The position numbers were made by a program, and so were the translations under genes. A DNA stretch of 64,000 nt from NCBI GenBank assembly GCA_963383645.1, contig OY726557.1:126690603-126754602 (forward strand). Direction: 5' to 3'. Origin of the DNA: Muscardinus avellanarius. Lineage: Eukaryota > Chordata > Mammalia > Rodentia > Gliridae. Positions 1 through 10,745 of the stretch are shown here, piece by piece. The stretch's first letter is position 1; every line of letters starts with the position of its first letter. Under the pieces are notes generated by a model. That model made no database searches, was not told where the DNA came from, and saw nothing but the letters and a program-made list of their open reading frames with translations.

Positions 1-498
1 TGGCTCCTCTGGCCTTCTGACAGTCAGGTCCTAGCCTTCTGGGGCTTCTATCTCTGTTCTTAGTGTCATAGTCACAGTTCAGTGTTGCCCACCCTAGGCT
101 TCTTAAGGTGTGGTCACTGCAACCTCAGCCCTCTGTTCCCCTTGCAGAGGTGTCCTTTTGAGTTCTTCTGCCACGTCTGGCTGCTTCTCCAGCTTTCTTT
201 CCAGAACATTACTGGCCTGGGGAGTCCTGGGCACAACACAAATTCTGTTCTCAACTGCTTTATTTGGGTATTTCTCTAGTCACTGGCAAATTCCTTCTTT
301 AAGTTTGATGGTTTTGCAGTCTTCTCCTCGTTAATTTCCTGTGAGTGGTCATGGCCTCCATCCTCGTGACATAGTGGAGAGAGCGTGGGCTTTGGGCTAG
401 ATGTGCTTGGGTCCTGTCCTGTTGCTGACACTTTGTAAAGTGATGTATGCCAGGGCAGTGACATGCTGTTAGCAAGTTTGTCTTGTTTTGCATTTGTG
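1..498. other. Unique intronic sequence with MIR fragment
   Basis: Mostly unique DCPS intron. About 365-470 resembles the 5' half of a MIR SINE on the + strand (tagtggagagagcgtgggctttggg..., then ...cttgggtcctgtcctgttgctgacac). No exon is recognised. Confidence 0.5.
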
Positions 499-689
499 TT
501 ACTAAGGATTGAACCCAGAGGCATTCTACCTCCCAGCTATACATCCAGCCTTATTTTATTTTCATTTTGAAGCAGGGTCTCACTAGGTTGCTGAGAGTCT
601 GCTTGCTGAGGCTGTCCTTGAACCTGTTTTCCTCCTACCTCAGCCTCCCAAGTACTGGTACTACAGGTGTGTGCCACCATGCCTGGCTC
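499..689 (-). mobile_element. B1-dID dimeric SINE
   Basis: Reverse complement of a full dimer: an ID-like half (aaggattgaacccagaggcattctacctcccagctata) then a B1-like half ending catgcctggc. Confidence 0.88.
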
Positions 690-724
690 CTTAACAGGTT
701 TTAGTACCATACAGGGGTGGAGAG

Positions 725-860
725 CAAGCCTTGGGTGAGACAAACCTGGATTGGAATGCTGGCTCTATCATTTGCCCACTTGGAAGGTTTCCTTACTCAC
801 CTAATAGTTGTGAAGTACTTGCTGTGGGCCATCGGCTCTAATGGCTACCGAGTAAGTGTT
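725..860 (+). repeat. MIR fragment
   Basis: The core resembles MIR: acctggattggaatgctggctctatcattt followed by a 'ttgcccacttgg...' region. It is old and degenerate. Confidence 0.5.
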
Positions 861-1310
861 GGTGAACACAGCCAAAGTCAGCCATGTCTTTGGAGTTCTG
901 GAGGAGAAGACAGGCCTCACACAGGAGACCAGGCAGGGGCTGCTCAGATCAGGGTGCAGAAGGGTTCTCTGCAGCAGGGATGACACCCCAGGATGGGAAG
1001 AAACCAGCCATGTTGAGAGCTGGTGAGAGGTGTGGGGAGAATGTTCTAGGCTCAGGAGACAACACATGGTCCAGCGAGGAAAGAGGAACAGAAAGGAGGC
1101 CGTTATGCTGGGAGCAGAGATGAGGGCACAGATGAAGCTGGGGAATTAGCCTTGGTTATTTTCTGTTGAGTTGGGTTAGTAACTGAACATACCTCAGTGG
1201 GATGGTTGTGAAATAGATAAGGAAGTGTTTTGCAACCTTTTTTATTCTCTGCCTACTGTGAGAGGTTTATTTTACATTGTGATCCAGTACCCATAAATAA
1301 ATACACATGA
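861..1310. other. Unique intronic stretch
   Basis: No gene recognised. About 1165-1240 has a weak MIR-like tail (tgtgaaatagataaggaag). Short open frames on both strands look random. Confidence 0.5.
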
Positions 1311-1520
1311 GCCGGGTGTGGTGGCACGCTTGTAATCCCATTACTTGGGAGGCTGTGACAGGAGGATCCAGGTTTGCGGCCAGCCTCAGCTACTTAGTGA
1401 GGCCCTCTGCAACTTAGTGAGACCTTGTTTAAAAATAAAGAATAAAAAATTGGGCTGGAGGTGTAGCTTGGAGGTAGAATGCCCCTGGGTTTAATCCCTA
1501 ACAGCACCATACACACACAA
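1311..1520 (+). mobile_element. B1-dID dimeric SINE
   Basis: Full-length dimer from gccgggtgtggtggcac to aatccctaacagcaccat, with an A-rich linker and a short CA-rich tail. Confidence 0.9.
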
Positions 1521-2535
1521 AATACACATGAATATAAGAGAAGTAGTAGTTTCACAACAGGACTTAGTGGGATATGTTCAAGCGTTTTCTTCTTTATTCC
1601 AGTTGCATCTGTTTCCTTTTTAAAATCTTCTTCTTAACCTCATAATGATTTCATGGCCATTGTCATGGGTTATGACCCATTCAGCACATGACAGCTGGCA
1701 TATGGTATGTATCAGAGAGTATTATTGCTGTGTTATTTGTTAATGTTTTTCCAACTTTCCTATCTCATGAGCTTGGAGGGAAGCAATAAACACATAACAT
1801 ATGGAAAAGTGGCTGGCCCTGACCATGGTAGGTTTTCTTTCTACCTTCTCTTGCCAAGTGACAAACGTGGCCCTAGTGGCCAGATGGCTGGCATCAGACA
1901 CGGTTGTCCTTGCTGCCTGCCAGGCAGGGCAGGACTGCATTGCTGTCCCATTGCCTGAGCTCTTTTTACTGTAGTGTGTCAATGGAGCCCTTCACTGAGA
2001 TGCTTCCCTCTTACCTGGGGAAGAAGGGGGAGATAGTGGAGAGGGCTATGACTCAGATATCCAGACTGCTTCTAAAAAAGCCAATTGTTTTGTTTGCTAT
2101 AAAGCAGGGGGTGGAGTCTTAGGTTCAGAGGAGGAGACCAGAGTCAGTCTGTGTGTGAAAGAGAGGCTGGGGCAGGGAGCAGAGGAATGGGATCCTGGGA
2201 ATCGCCTCATCTTTCAGCTGAAGAGAACACCCAGTATGATAGCCACAGGCCAGGTTTTCTGACCTGTGCTCTTTGCAGAGGCAAAACCCAGACCTCTGGA
2301 AGGAGGGAGGGGTGAGGACTTGTTCTGGAGGAGCATTTTAGAGGACTAGCTGTTCCCTGAAGTTTCCTTGGCAGCATTGCTCATGATAGAAGAAACTAGA
2401 AACAATAACAGTAGAACAGATTAATAAATGGAGGTATATTCCTACAGTGCACTACCTCTCTGCAGCAGTGAAAATGAACTACAACTCCATGTATCAGTGA
2501 AGGATGCATCTCACCATGGAAGGCAGAAAAGCAAG
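1521..2535. other. Unique intronic stretch
   Basis: About 1 kb without a recognised exon or young repeat. The segment at 2340-2520 (gcattgctcatgatagaagaaactagaaac...) may be an ancient L1 remnant. Confidence 0.45.
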
Positions 2536-2790
2536 ACAGGGCTAGATGTGATGACACACACTTGTAATCCCAGTACTTGGGAGGCTGAGACCGGAAGATT
2601 GCAGGTTCGCAGCCAGCCTCAGCTATTTAGTGAGGCCCTCCTCAACTTAGTGAAAGCCTGTTTCAGAATAAAAAATAAAAAAATAGGGCTGGGAGTGTAG
2701 CTTGGAAGTAGAATGCCCTTGGGTTCCATCCTCAGTTTCGCAAAAAAGAAGAAGGAGAAGGAGAAGGAGAAGAAAAGACTGAAGACAACA
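2536..2790 (+). mobile_element. B1-dID SINE with (GAAGGA)n tail
   Basis: Dimer from about 2536 to 2742, followed by an aagaagaaggagaaggag purine tail to about 2790, a microsatellite grown from the SINE tail. Confidence 0.85.
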
Positions 2791-2944
2791 AGAAGTAAAT
2801 AACCCCCAAATCAAGAAGGTTATTATGTTTGATGGGAGCAGGGCAGAGAGACTGACAAAGTTCTGGTAATGTTCTGTTTCTTGGACTGTGCGTTCTTTGT
2901 GTGGGTATCCTTTCTATTTTAGGCCATTAAGTGGTGCATATTTT

Positions 2945-3130
2945 AAGCCAGGTGCAATGGTGTACACCTGTAATCACAGCTACTTGGGAGGCTGAGGCAA
3001 GAGGATCACAAGTTCAAGACCAGTTTAGGCAACTTAGCAATACCCTGTTTCAAAATAAAAAGGGCTAGAGATGTAGCTCAATGGTAGAGTGCTTGCCTAC
3101 CATGCACAAGGCTCTGGGTTCAGTCAACAC
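2945..3130 (+). mobile_element. B1-dID SINE, older ID-type right half
   Basis: The right half (ggtagagtgcttgcctaccatgcacaaggctctgggttc) keeps the ID anticodon-arm region missing from most copies here, so it is an older or different subfamily. Confidence 0.8.
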
Positions 3131-3171
3131 ACATACACACAAACCCCATATATGAATATTCTCCCACAAGA

Positions 3172-3265
3172 ACATGGTGATAATCCCAGCTACTTAGGAA
3201 GCTGAAGACGGAGGATTATTTGAGCCAGCCTGGGCTGCATAGTGAGACCCTATTAAAAAAAAAAT
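3172..3265 (+). mobile_element. B1-like monomer
   Basis: Only the left, 7SL-like half: ataatcccagctacttaggaagctgaag...gtgagaccctatt then poly-A. Confidence 0.65.
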
Positions 3266-3267
3266 TA

Positions 3268-3460
3268 AATGTGGTGTTGCATGCTTGTAATCCCAGTACT
3301 TGGGAGGCTGAGACAGGAGGACCACAAGTTCGAGGACAGCCTCAACAAATAGTAAGACTCATCAACCTAGCAAGATCCTGTTTTAAAATAAAAATAAAAT
3401 AGGGCTGGGGGGTATAGCTTGGAGGTAGAATGCTCCTGGGTTCAATCCCCACCCCCTAAA
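3268..3460 (+). mobile_element. B1-dID SINE
   Basis: Full dimer starting atgtggtgttgcatgcttgtaatcc and ending ggttcaatccccacccc. Confidence 0.85.
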
Positions 3461-3517
3461 CACACAACACACCCCCCAAAAAAGGGAAGAGAAGGAGGGT
3501 GGAAGGAAAGAAAAAAA

Positions 3518-3700
3518 ATGTACTGGCACATGACTATAATCCCAGTATTTGAGAGGCTGAGATAGTAGGATTACAGGTTTAAGGCCAGCCTCAGTGACTT
3601 CAACCCTCATCAACCTAGACCTTATTTTAAAAAAAAAAAAAAAATGGACTGGGGGTGTGGCTCAGAGGCACAGTGCCTCCAGGTTCAATCCCCAGTACAG
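3518..3700 (+). mobile_element. B1-dID SINE
   Basis: Dimer with a long poly-A linker (3629-3644) between the two halves. It follows a short purine-rich stretch. Confidence 0.82.
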
Positions 3701-4590
3701 AAAATTAAGTCAGAAAAGGAAATTCTCCTTCACATTTGAATGGCATCATTTGCATTTTCAAGTTTGGTTTTTAGTTACCAGTATTGAAAGTGTAAGTATT
3801 TGCCCTTTTGGGTTTGGGCATTCGTGGACTTCCATTTCTGCATGCTTCTTCTCTGGGCCCAGGACCCTTTTCTTTTAGCAGATAGGGGAGCCCCATGCTG
3901 GGCTAGAGGGCACCCTGAAAAGATGTCAGTCCTGGCTGAATACGGCAGTATGGGCAGGTCCTCCAGTCATTGGTAGAGAAGCCCAGACTGGCACAGGCCT
4001 CTCAGCCCATCCCCTGTCGGTGTCCTCGGCAGCCCTCCTGCCGAAGCTGAGCCAAGGGACATGAGTTCTCTGAATAATGATCAGCAGGAAATATCTTGCC
4101 AGACAGGACTCAGCCAAGACTCGACCAGCAACAAGCTCATCTAACAGAAGGGCCGCAGGCTTATAACCATCAGGCAAGAGCAGAGAATGTTGCTGAATTA
4201 CCGATACTCATTTTCTCTGAAGGATGCAGGAACCAAATAGGCTAGCCTCCCTCAGGGGGCTTCTTTATCATATAAGATGATAGACTCCTAGTGTCCCAAG
4301 CTTGAATTGGAGATGTAATAAAATGTCAGGGTTTATTCGTAAACAGCTCTTAATGAGAACTATTTATCAAAATTGCTTTATGAACTTTGTCAAATATAAA
4401 ACTTAGACCTACAGAATAATCATCTCTGGGGTAGGACTCTTAACAGGTCTGTATAAGAGTCATATATGTAATTGCATGGTCAGATAATCAAATAACACCA
4501 AAAGGCTCTTAATGGGCTGGAACAGGCTCCCAAACCACTGTACCTCATCCTGGCCCTGCTTCCCAAAAGTAGCCACTATTAAGAACATTG
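3701..4590. other. Unique intronic stretch
   Basis: About 890 bases with no recognised exon, RNA gene or young repeat. The AT-rich part at 4310-4510 may be an old LINE remnant, but I cannot name it. Confidence 0.45.
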
Positions 4591-4790
4591 CTAGCCAAGT
4601 GTGGTGGCGCATTCTTGTAATCCTAGTGCTTGGGAGGCTGAGACAGGAGGATCATACAAGTTCAAAGCTAGCCTCAGCTACTTAATGAGGCTCTCAACAA
4701 CTTAGTGAGACTGTATTTCCAAATAAAGTATAAAATGGGTCTGGGAGTATGGCCCAGACTAGTAGAAAAACCCTACCCCTAGTACCACCA
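4591..4790 (+). mobile_element. B1-dID SINE
   Basis: Dimer of the 'gtctgggagtatggcccagactagtagaaaaacc' variant, intermediate between the common and young subfamilies. Confidence 0.82.
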
Positions 4791-4819
4791 AAAAATAAAA
4801 AAAGAAGAACATTGCTGGG

Positions 4820-4905
4820 AAGCTGGGCGTGGTGGTGTACACTTGTAATCCCAGTACTTGTGTAGCTCAGAAGTAGAAAGTCCCTGGGTTCCATCCCTCG
4901 TACCA
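4820..4905 (+). mobile_element. Internally deleted B1-dID SINE
   Basis: The left-half start (agctgggcgtggtggtgtacacttgtaatcccagtacttg) runs straight into the right-half body (tgtagctcagaagtagaaagtccctgggttcc). About 110 bases are missing. Confidence 0.75.
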
Positions 4906-5074
4906 AAAAAGAAAAAAAAAAAAAGAACATTGCAGGGGTTTGTGCTTCTTATAATTTCCTTCACACATGCATAGAATATGCTTCTATAACTCCTTTTAAT
5001 TTACTAAGAAAGTGGAACAATGTATATTAAATTTATTTTATGATGCCCTCCAAAAACAAACAAAAAAAGTAGAA

Positions 5075-5253
5075 GGAGCTGGGTAATCCCAGGACTTGGG
5101 AGGCTGAGACAGGAGGATTGTAGGTTCAAGGCCAGCCTCAGCAGCTTATTGAAGCTCTCAGCAATTTAGTGAGACCCTGTTTCTAAAATAAAATAAAATA
5201 GGTCTAGAGGTGTAGCTTAGAGGTAGAATGCTCCTGGCTTCCATCTCCAGTAA
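5075..5253 (+). mobile_element. B1-dID SINE, 5' truncated by a few bases
   Basis: Runs from agctgggtaatcccaggacttggg to ttccatctccagtaacac. Confidence 0.82.
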
Positions 5254-5314
5254 CACACATACACACAAAAGTAGAAGTATCCTTTCCTCCTCTTTTCTTA
5301 TCCTTTTTTCTTTG

Positions 5315-5539
5315 GCAGAACTGGGGGTTGAACCCAGGGGCATTCTACCTCTGAGCTACAGCCCCCAGCCCTTTTATTATTATTGTTGTTGTTGTTGTTG
5401 TTGTTGTTGTTATTAAACAGAGTCTCTGTAAGTTGTGGAGGGCCTCACTAAGTAGCTGAGGCTGGCCACTAATGTGTGATCCTCCTGTCTCCATCTCCCA
5501 AGTACTGGGATTACAAGCGGGCACCACCATGCCCGGCTT
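5315..5539 (-). mobile_element. B1-dID SINE with internal (TTG)n expansion
   Basis: Reverse-strand dimer. The A-rich linker has become a TTG/TTA trinucleotide array at about 5376-5415. Confidence 0.86.
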
Positions 5540-5721
5540 CCTCCTAATTTTTGATGTTCACATTATTTTTCTTACTGCCTTTGGGATCCTAAATATCTAA
5601 CAGCTGTAGTTCTTATTCTGTCTGCTATAGTTTTTACCCCTTTCAGGTGAAACTATCACCATTAGCTTTGTAGATTTTGCACCACCTCGCGTACCATTCA
5701 CTGTCCCCTGTCTTATTTATA

Positions 5722-5800
5722 TACTGGAGATTGAACACAGGGCATCATGCTTGTTGCCTGCTGGGTAAGCTTTGTACCACTGAAGTGCATCCTCAGCCCT
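5722..5800 (-). mobile_element. ID-type tRNA-derived SINE monomer
   Basis: actggagattgaacacaggg... through tttgtaccactgaagtgcat and tcagccct is an ID monomer in reverse, including the region lost in the dimers. Confidence 0.7.
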
Positions 5801-6132
5801 GCATGAAGTCTTTTATGCTTTGTCTGTGATTTGATTCTAAGTTGAAAACCAGTTAAGCATGTTTACATAATTATGGCATGTTGATTTCTGCTATATGTTA
5901 AAGCAGGGAGCTAGGATTTTAGCTTTTTTCTACCTGTCCAGTGTGTACTCCCTATGCCACTCAAAGGAGAGTGCTTCTGTTGTCCTGGTTAAGTGGATTT
6001 TCTTCTTACATTCCAGCAATTCCTCTAGAGCATGCTGCTTATTCATTTGTTCCATATTTGAACTGTTACAGCAGCTTTACCTTTTTATGGAATTTCGAGT
6101 AGCTTCTCTTTTCATTGTAGTTAAAAAAAAAA
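5801..6132. other. Unique intronic stretch
   Basis: AT-rich sequence with nothing recognised. Confidence 0.4.
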
Positions 6133-6283
6133 CAATGGTAATCCAGTACTTGGGAGGCTGAGACAAGGAGGTTGAAGCAAGCCTCAGCATCTTAGACCGT
6201 GTTCCGAAAGAAAAAATAAAATAGGATTGGGGTCATAGCTCAGACGTAAAATGCCCCTGGATTCAATCCCCAATACCAGAAAA
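6133..6283 (+). mobile_element. B1-dID SINE, truncated left half
   Basis: Begins at aatccagtacttgggaggctgag and ends ttcaatccccaatacc. Confidence 0.8.
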
Positions 6284-6779
6284 ATAAAGAATGATGGACC
6301 TTTACTCTCTGCACTTGAAATGGTCTGGCCACTTAGCTTGATAATTTACCATGTGTTACCTCTCCTCTCCTTCCTGGTCTTAACTGTTTGCAGAATCTGA
6401 ACAGGTGATTGTGTAGCCATGCTGTCGCTAGCTCTCAACTGGAGATTTCCTTTCACTTTTCTGGGTTAGAGCCACTGTTTTCTGGGTTCTGTGTCTTTTT
6501 TTCCCCTTGTTTTACTCTCTTGATTAGCTGAAGAATATTATTAAATCGTTCTCTAGAAATAATATGTGGGAAGTAAACTTTGAATCCTTTATTTTGCTGT
6601 CACTTTTGATTGAGAGTTTAACTGAATACAGAATTTTCCTTCAAAACATGAAAGACATCGATCTTTTGACTTCAGGCACCCATTGTTCCTGATATCTGAT
6701 GCGAGTGTGATTCTTATTTCTTCCTAGGTAACTTGGTTTTTGTTTTGTTTTGTTTTGATTTGTTTAAGTAAACCCAGGG
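6284..6779. other. Unique or old-repeat intronic stretch
   Basis: About 6540-6730 (gaatattattaaatcg...cttcaggcacccattgttcctgat) resembles ancient LINE sequence. No coding content is seen. Confidence 0.4.
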
Positions 6780-6954
6780 CACACTGGGGAGTAAATCCAG
6801 GGCCATTCTACCTCTCAGCTACACTCCCAGCTCTATTTTAGTTTTTATTTGGAAACAGGATCTTGCTAAATCACTGACACTGGCCTCAAACCTATGATCC
6901 TCCTGCCTTGGCCTCCCCAGTACTGGGATTATAGGCATGGGCCACCACACCTGG
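6780..6954 (-). mobile_element. B1-dID SINE
   Basis: Reverse dimer, degenerate at its right-half end and complete to gccaccacacctggc. Confidence 0.8.
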
Positions 6955-7111
6955 CAATTTGGGGTTTTCTGTTTGCTTTTGTTTCCTTCTTTGGAAACAT
7001 AGAGTATGTTCTCTGATCGTTGGTTTTCTGGAATTTTGTAAGACTATCTAGTTTGGGGTTTTTTGTTTGTTTTTTAGACTTTTTGTTTCTTTTTTGTTAC
7101 TGTTCACTGAT

Positions 7112-8075
7112 GACTTTTTTTTTTTTTTACTCTTTTTAATTTTTTATTGGTGCATTATATTCATATATTGGAGTAAAAAACTTGTGTGTAGAGACATGCA
7201 CACATCACCGATTTAACCCCTACCCAATTCCTACCCCATTCCCTCCCCATCCCTCCTTCCCTTGCTTGGCTTAGTGGTTGACTTCGATATGTTTAAGTAC
7301 ATTGCGTGTTTTAGAGATTTTCCTTCTCCCCTCCCATTCCCTCATTTAGGTTGTCTTGTTTGCTCCTCTATAGGATTTCCTTTTTCATCTAGAGTTCCTC
7401 CTATGACCCATTTCTCCTTAGCTTTCACATATTAGGGAAAGCATCTGATTTCTTATTTTTTGTGACTGACTAGTATCACTTAGTATAATGTCCTCCAGTT
7501 CCATCCATTTCCCTGAAAATGATGTAATTGAGTTTTTTTTTTAAATATCTGAGTAAAATTCCATTGTGTACATACCCCACAGTTTTGTGATCCATTCATC
7601 TGTTGATAGACATCTTGGCTGGTTCCACAGTTTGGCTATGGTGAATTGTGCAGCTATAAACATAGATACACATGCATTAGTTTGGTAGTTTGGTTTCCTA
7701 TCTTTGGGGTAGATACCCAGAAGTGGTATTGCTGGATCAAATGGTAGATTTGTTCCCATTCTTCTGAGGATTCTCCATACTGTTTTCCAAAGTGGTTGCA
7801 CTAATTTGCAATCCCACCAACAGTGTTTTAGAGTTCCCACTTCTCCACATCCTCGCCAGCATCTGTTGTTGTTTGTGTTTTGAATGACTGTCATTCTAGT
7901 TGGGGTAAGGTGAAATCTCAGGGTAGTTTTGATTTGCATCTCTCTGATTGCCAGTGATGTTGAGCATTTCTTCATGCATTTATTGGCCATTTGAATTTCT
8001 TCTTTCGTGAAGTGTCTATTTAGTTCACTTGCCCATTTTGTTCTGATGATTCTTATATTCTTGGATCCTTTTGAT
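7112..8075 (-). mobile_element. LINE-1 3' end (ORF2 C-terminus, 3' UTR, poly-A)
   Basis: A poly-T at about 7118-7129 marks the tail, and 7131-7540 is the 3' UTR (ttttattggtgcattat..., seen again at 24.9 and 52.0 kb). Upstream on the minus strand is ORF2 sequence to about 8070. It is a 5'-truncated L1 insertion in the DCPS intron. Confidence 0.88.
7541..7990 (-). pseudogene. L1 ORF2 C-terminal fragment, still open
   Basis: 149 codons without a stop end in MEFYSDI. They contain the ORF2 C-terminal cysteine motif CX3CX7HX4C ([18 protein letters not shown]), a region that helps L1 ribonucleoprotein assembly. Endonuclease and reverse transcriptase domains are absent because the element is 5' truncated, so it cannot move on its own. 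The open frame suggests a fairly recent insertion. Confidence 0.88.
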
Positions 8076-8149
8076 TTAAAACTTTAGGGCATTCTGCTCT
8101 GAACTTTTTTTATTTTGATAATTTCCTTTTACTTGAAATTCATGTATTT

Positions 8150-8222
8150 TCTTCCAGTGCTAGAAATGGAACCCACAGCTGCCTACTAGGCAAGTGCTCT
8201 ACCAATGAGCTGTCTTGGCCTG
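8150..8222 (-). mobile_element. ID-type SINE monomer
   Basis: agtgctagaaatggaaccca...gcctactaggcaagtgctctaccaatgagctg is a reverse ID monomer with an intact B-box-like region. Confidence 0.68.
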
Positions 8223-8624
8223 GAAATCCAAAGATTAGACTTCCTAGATTGATCTCGGTGCTCCTCTGTTGTCTCACTTTCCCTGTCCAGGTCCTTTCTT
8301 CCTACCCTCAGGAGTTTGTCTCAGGCTCCTAGTGAAGGTATTAATTTGGCAGTGCCATCTTCAGTTCTCCTTCCTCTGGCTCGCTGGTTACTTCATTCTC
8401 ATAACATTTTGCACTGGTTTTACAGAAGCTGGGCTGGGCTCACTTTCTCTGACACACTAATTAGAATTGTTTTAAAAGTGATCTCCTGACCCTCAAATTC
8501 TTCTACTCCCTCTGAGATCTGGTTCCAGTTGTTTATCTTGGTCATTCTTTTTCAGGCTGCTGGTTTTCCCTCAGTGTCTGGTGATTTTCACAGTAGCTCA
8601 CTTATATTTAGAAACAAAGCATCA
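8223..8624. other. Unique intronic stretch
   Basis: Nothing recognised. Confidence 0.4.
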
Positions 8625-8825
8625 GAGCTGGGCATGGTGACACATGCCTGTAATCCCAATACTTGGGAGGCTGAGACAAGAGGATCACAGATTCGAGGAT
8701 AGCCTCGGCAAATAGTGAGACTCTCATCAACCTAGTGAGATCCTATTTCTAAATAAAAGTAAAATAGGGCTGGAGCTATAGTTTGGAGGTAGAATGCCCC
8801 TGGGTTCGATCCCCAGTGCCACAAA
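8625..8825 (+). mobile_element. B1-dID SINE
   Basis: Full dimer from gctgggcatggtgacac to ttcgatccccagtgcc. Confidence 0.88.
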
Positions 8826-8855
8826 AGGGGGAAAAAAAACAAAACAGGAAGGAAG

Positions 8856-8985
8856 CACCAGGCCCAGGTGTGGGGCCGTGCAGTTGTCACTCCAGTGGCT
8901 CTGGACGCTGGGACTGGAAGATCTCGAGTTCAAGACAGCCTGGGCAGCACAGGGCTACCCCATCTGGGAAAAAAAAAAAAGAGAA
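8856..8985 (+). mobile_element. Old B1-like monomer
   Basis: A degenerate 7SL-type monomer: ctctggacgctgggactggaag, gagttcaagacagcctgggcagcacagggc, then poly-A. There is no ID half, so it predates or is independent of the dimer family. Confidence 0.55.
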
Positions 8986-9414
8986 AAAAGAAGCTCCATT
9001 ATAGTTTTAATCCTTTTTATATCTCATTACTCCCATTGGAGCTATCATAAAATTGGAGCTGGGTGCCTGCCATAGATACCCTGACTGAGGGCTCTGTAGG
9101 TATAGCTAGACCATGGTGAAGTCACCCTGTTGAGGGCACACCCAGAGCAAGCTGAGACAGACGAACCTCAATCTCCCTAACTCCTGTGCACAGAGATTCC
9201 CATGTGCTCCAGTGTACATTGGGTGCTGTTGTAAGTTAGACAGGGCCAAAGCCTTAGACATGTGCCTTCTGTAAAACATGTGACCCTTTGAGCTAACATT
9301 TCGACTTCCAGATAGAAATCTTGCTTAGACAGTTGTTCATACACATGCATGAAGAAGAAAAAAAATGTTAATTGCCAGTCATTTGTGATACAAAGAGGTA
9401 AAAAGCAAAGTGAC

Positions 9415-9590
9415 AGCCAGGGTATGGTAGTGGATGCCTGTAATCCCGGTACTCCGGAGGCTAAGCAGGATTGCAGGTCTGAGGTCAGCCTTAGCAACTT
9501 AGTGAGACCCTGTTTCAAAGTAAAATATAAAAAGGGCAGGAGTGTAGCTCAAAGGAGAGGTATCCCTGGGTTCAATTCCCAGTACCAAAA
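9415..9590 (+). mobile_element. B1-dID SINE
   Basis: Dimer from gccagggtatggtagtgg to ttcaattcccagtacc. Confidence 0.85.
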
Positions 9591-9618
9591 ACGAAAAAAA
9601 AAAGGTTGGTTTTAACGT

Positions 9619-9619
9619 G

Positions 9620-9667
<48 letters not shown>

Positions 9668-9671
9668 ATAG
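9619..9671 (+). repeat. (GTA)n microsatellite
   Basis: About 17 trinucleotide units of tag/gta, adjoining a SINE head. Confidence 0.9.
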
Positions 9672-9672
9672 T

Positions 9673-9780
9673 AAACACCTGTAATCCCAGCTACTCAGGA
9701 GACTGAAGCAGGAGGATCTCAAGTTCAAGGCCATTGTTGGCAACTTAGTGAAACCCTGTATCAAAATAAAAAATGCTGGG
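9673..9780 (+). mobile_element. B1-like left half
   Basis: cacctgtaatcccagctactcaggagactgaag...ctgtatcaaaataaaaaatgctggg. It stops at the start of the right half. Confidence 0.75.
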
Positions 9781-9783
9781 AGA

Positions 9784-9916
9784 GCCAGGTATAGTGGTGC
9801 ACGCTTGTAATCCCAGTACTTGGGATGTAAGACAGGAGGATCACAGGTTCAAAGATAGCCTTAGCACATTTGAAACTCCATCAACCCAGGGAGATCCTGT
9901 TTCAAAATAAAAATAA
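9784..9916 (+). mobile_element. B1-like left half
   Basis: A left monomer from agccaggtatagtggtgcacgc to the A-rich linker, followed at once by another SINE. Confidence 0.78.
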
Positions 9917-10114
9917 GGCCAGGCATTGTGGCGCACGCTTGTAATCCCAGTACTCGGGAGGATGAGACAGGAGGATCACGCAAGTTCGAAGTCAGCCTTA
10001 GCTACTCAGTGAAGCTCTTAGCAATTTAGTGAGACCCTTTTACCAAATAAAATGTAAAATAGGTCTGGGAGTATAGCCCGGAGGTAGAAGGCCCCTGGGA
10101 TCCATCCTCAGTAC
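9917..10114 (+). mobile_element. B1-dID SINE
   Basis: Full dimer of the intermediate 'ggtctgggagtatagcccggaggtagaaggcccc' variant. Its tail is a CA repeat. Confidence 0.86.
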
Positions 10115-10165
10115 CACACACACACACACACACACACACGCGTGTGTGTGTGTGTGTGTGTGTGT
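10115..10165. repeat. (CA)n-CGCG-(TG)n palindromic microsatellite
   Basis: CA units run into acgcgt and then TG units, giving an almost perfect inverted repeat centred between 10140 and 10141. Confidence 0.88.
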
Positions 10166-10170
10166 ATAAA

Positions 10171-10376
10171 AGCCGGGTGTGGTGGCACTTGGTTGTAATC
10201 CCAGCATTCGGGAGGCTGAGACAGGAGGATCACAGTTTGTGGACAGCCTCAGCTACTTAGTGAGGTCCTTTGCAACTCAATGAGACCCTGTTTTAAAGAA
10301 TAATAATAATAAAAAAAGAGGGTTGAGGGTATAGCTCAGAGATAGAATACTCCTGGGTTCCACTTCCAGTACCACC
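10171..10376 (+). mobile_element. B1-dID SINE with TATA/GATA tail
   Basis: Dimer from gccgggtgtggtggcac to ttccacttccagtaccacc. A tatata/gatagata tail follows to 10405. Confidence 0.86.
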
Positions 10377-10410
10377 AATATATATATCGATCGATAGATA
10401 GATATAAAAT

Positions 10411-10476
10411 AGGACTGGTAGGACTGGGGGTGTAGCTCAGAGGTAGAACATTCCTGAGTTCCATCTCTAGTTCCAC
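10411..10476 (+). mobile_element. Isolated ID-like right half
   Basis: gactgggggtgtagctcagaggtagaacattcctgagttcc without a left half. It is either a separate fragment or a duplication of the preceding element's right half. Confidence 0.7.
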
Positions 10477-10499
10477 CCAAAAAAAAAAAAGTGCTGGGA

Positions 10500-10745
10500 G
10501 TTGGGTTTAGTGGTGTACACTAGTAATCCCAGTACTTAGAAGACTGAGACAAGGGAATGGCAGGTTCATGGCTAGCTTCAGCAATTTAGTGAGGCCCCCT
10601 GCAACTTAATGAGACCTTGTTAAAAAAATAAAATAAAGTAGTGCTGAAGGTGAAGCTTGGAGGTAGAATGCCCTCTGGATTTAATCCCAAGTACTAAAAA
10701 AGGAAGGAAGGGAGGGAAGAAGGAAGGGAGGGAGGGAGGGGGGAC
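10500..10745 (+). mobile_element. B1-dID SINE with (GGAA/GGGA)n tail
   Basis: Dimer to about 10696, followed by a GGAAGG/GGGAGG purine array to 10745. Confidence 0.83.

Noticed and set aside
1311..1520. tRNA-like boxes in the many 'gtagctcagaggtagaatg' segments
   Set aside because: They are ID-derived SINE halves without a complete cloverleaf or anticodon arm, so not tRNA genes.
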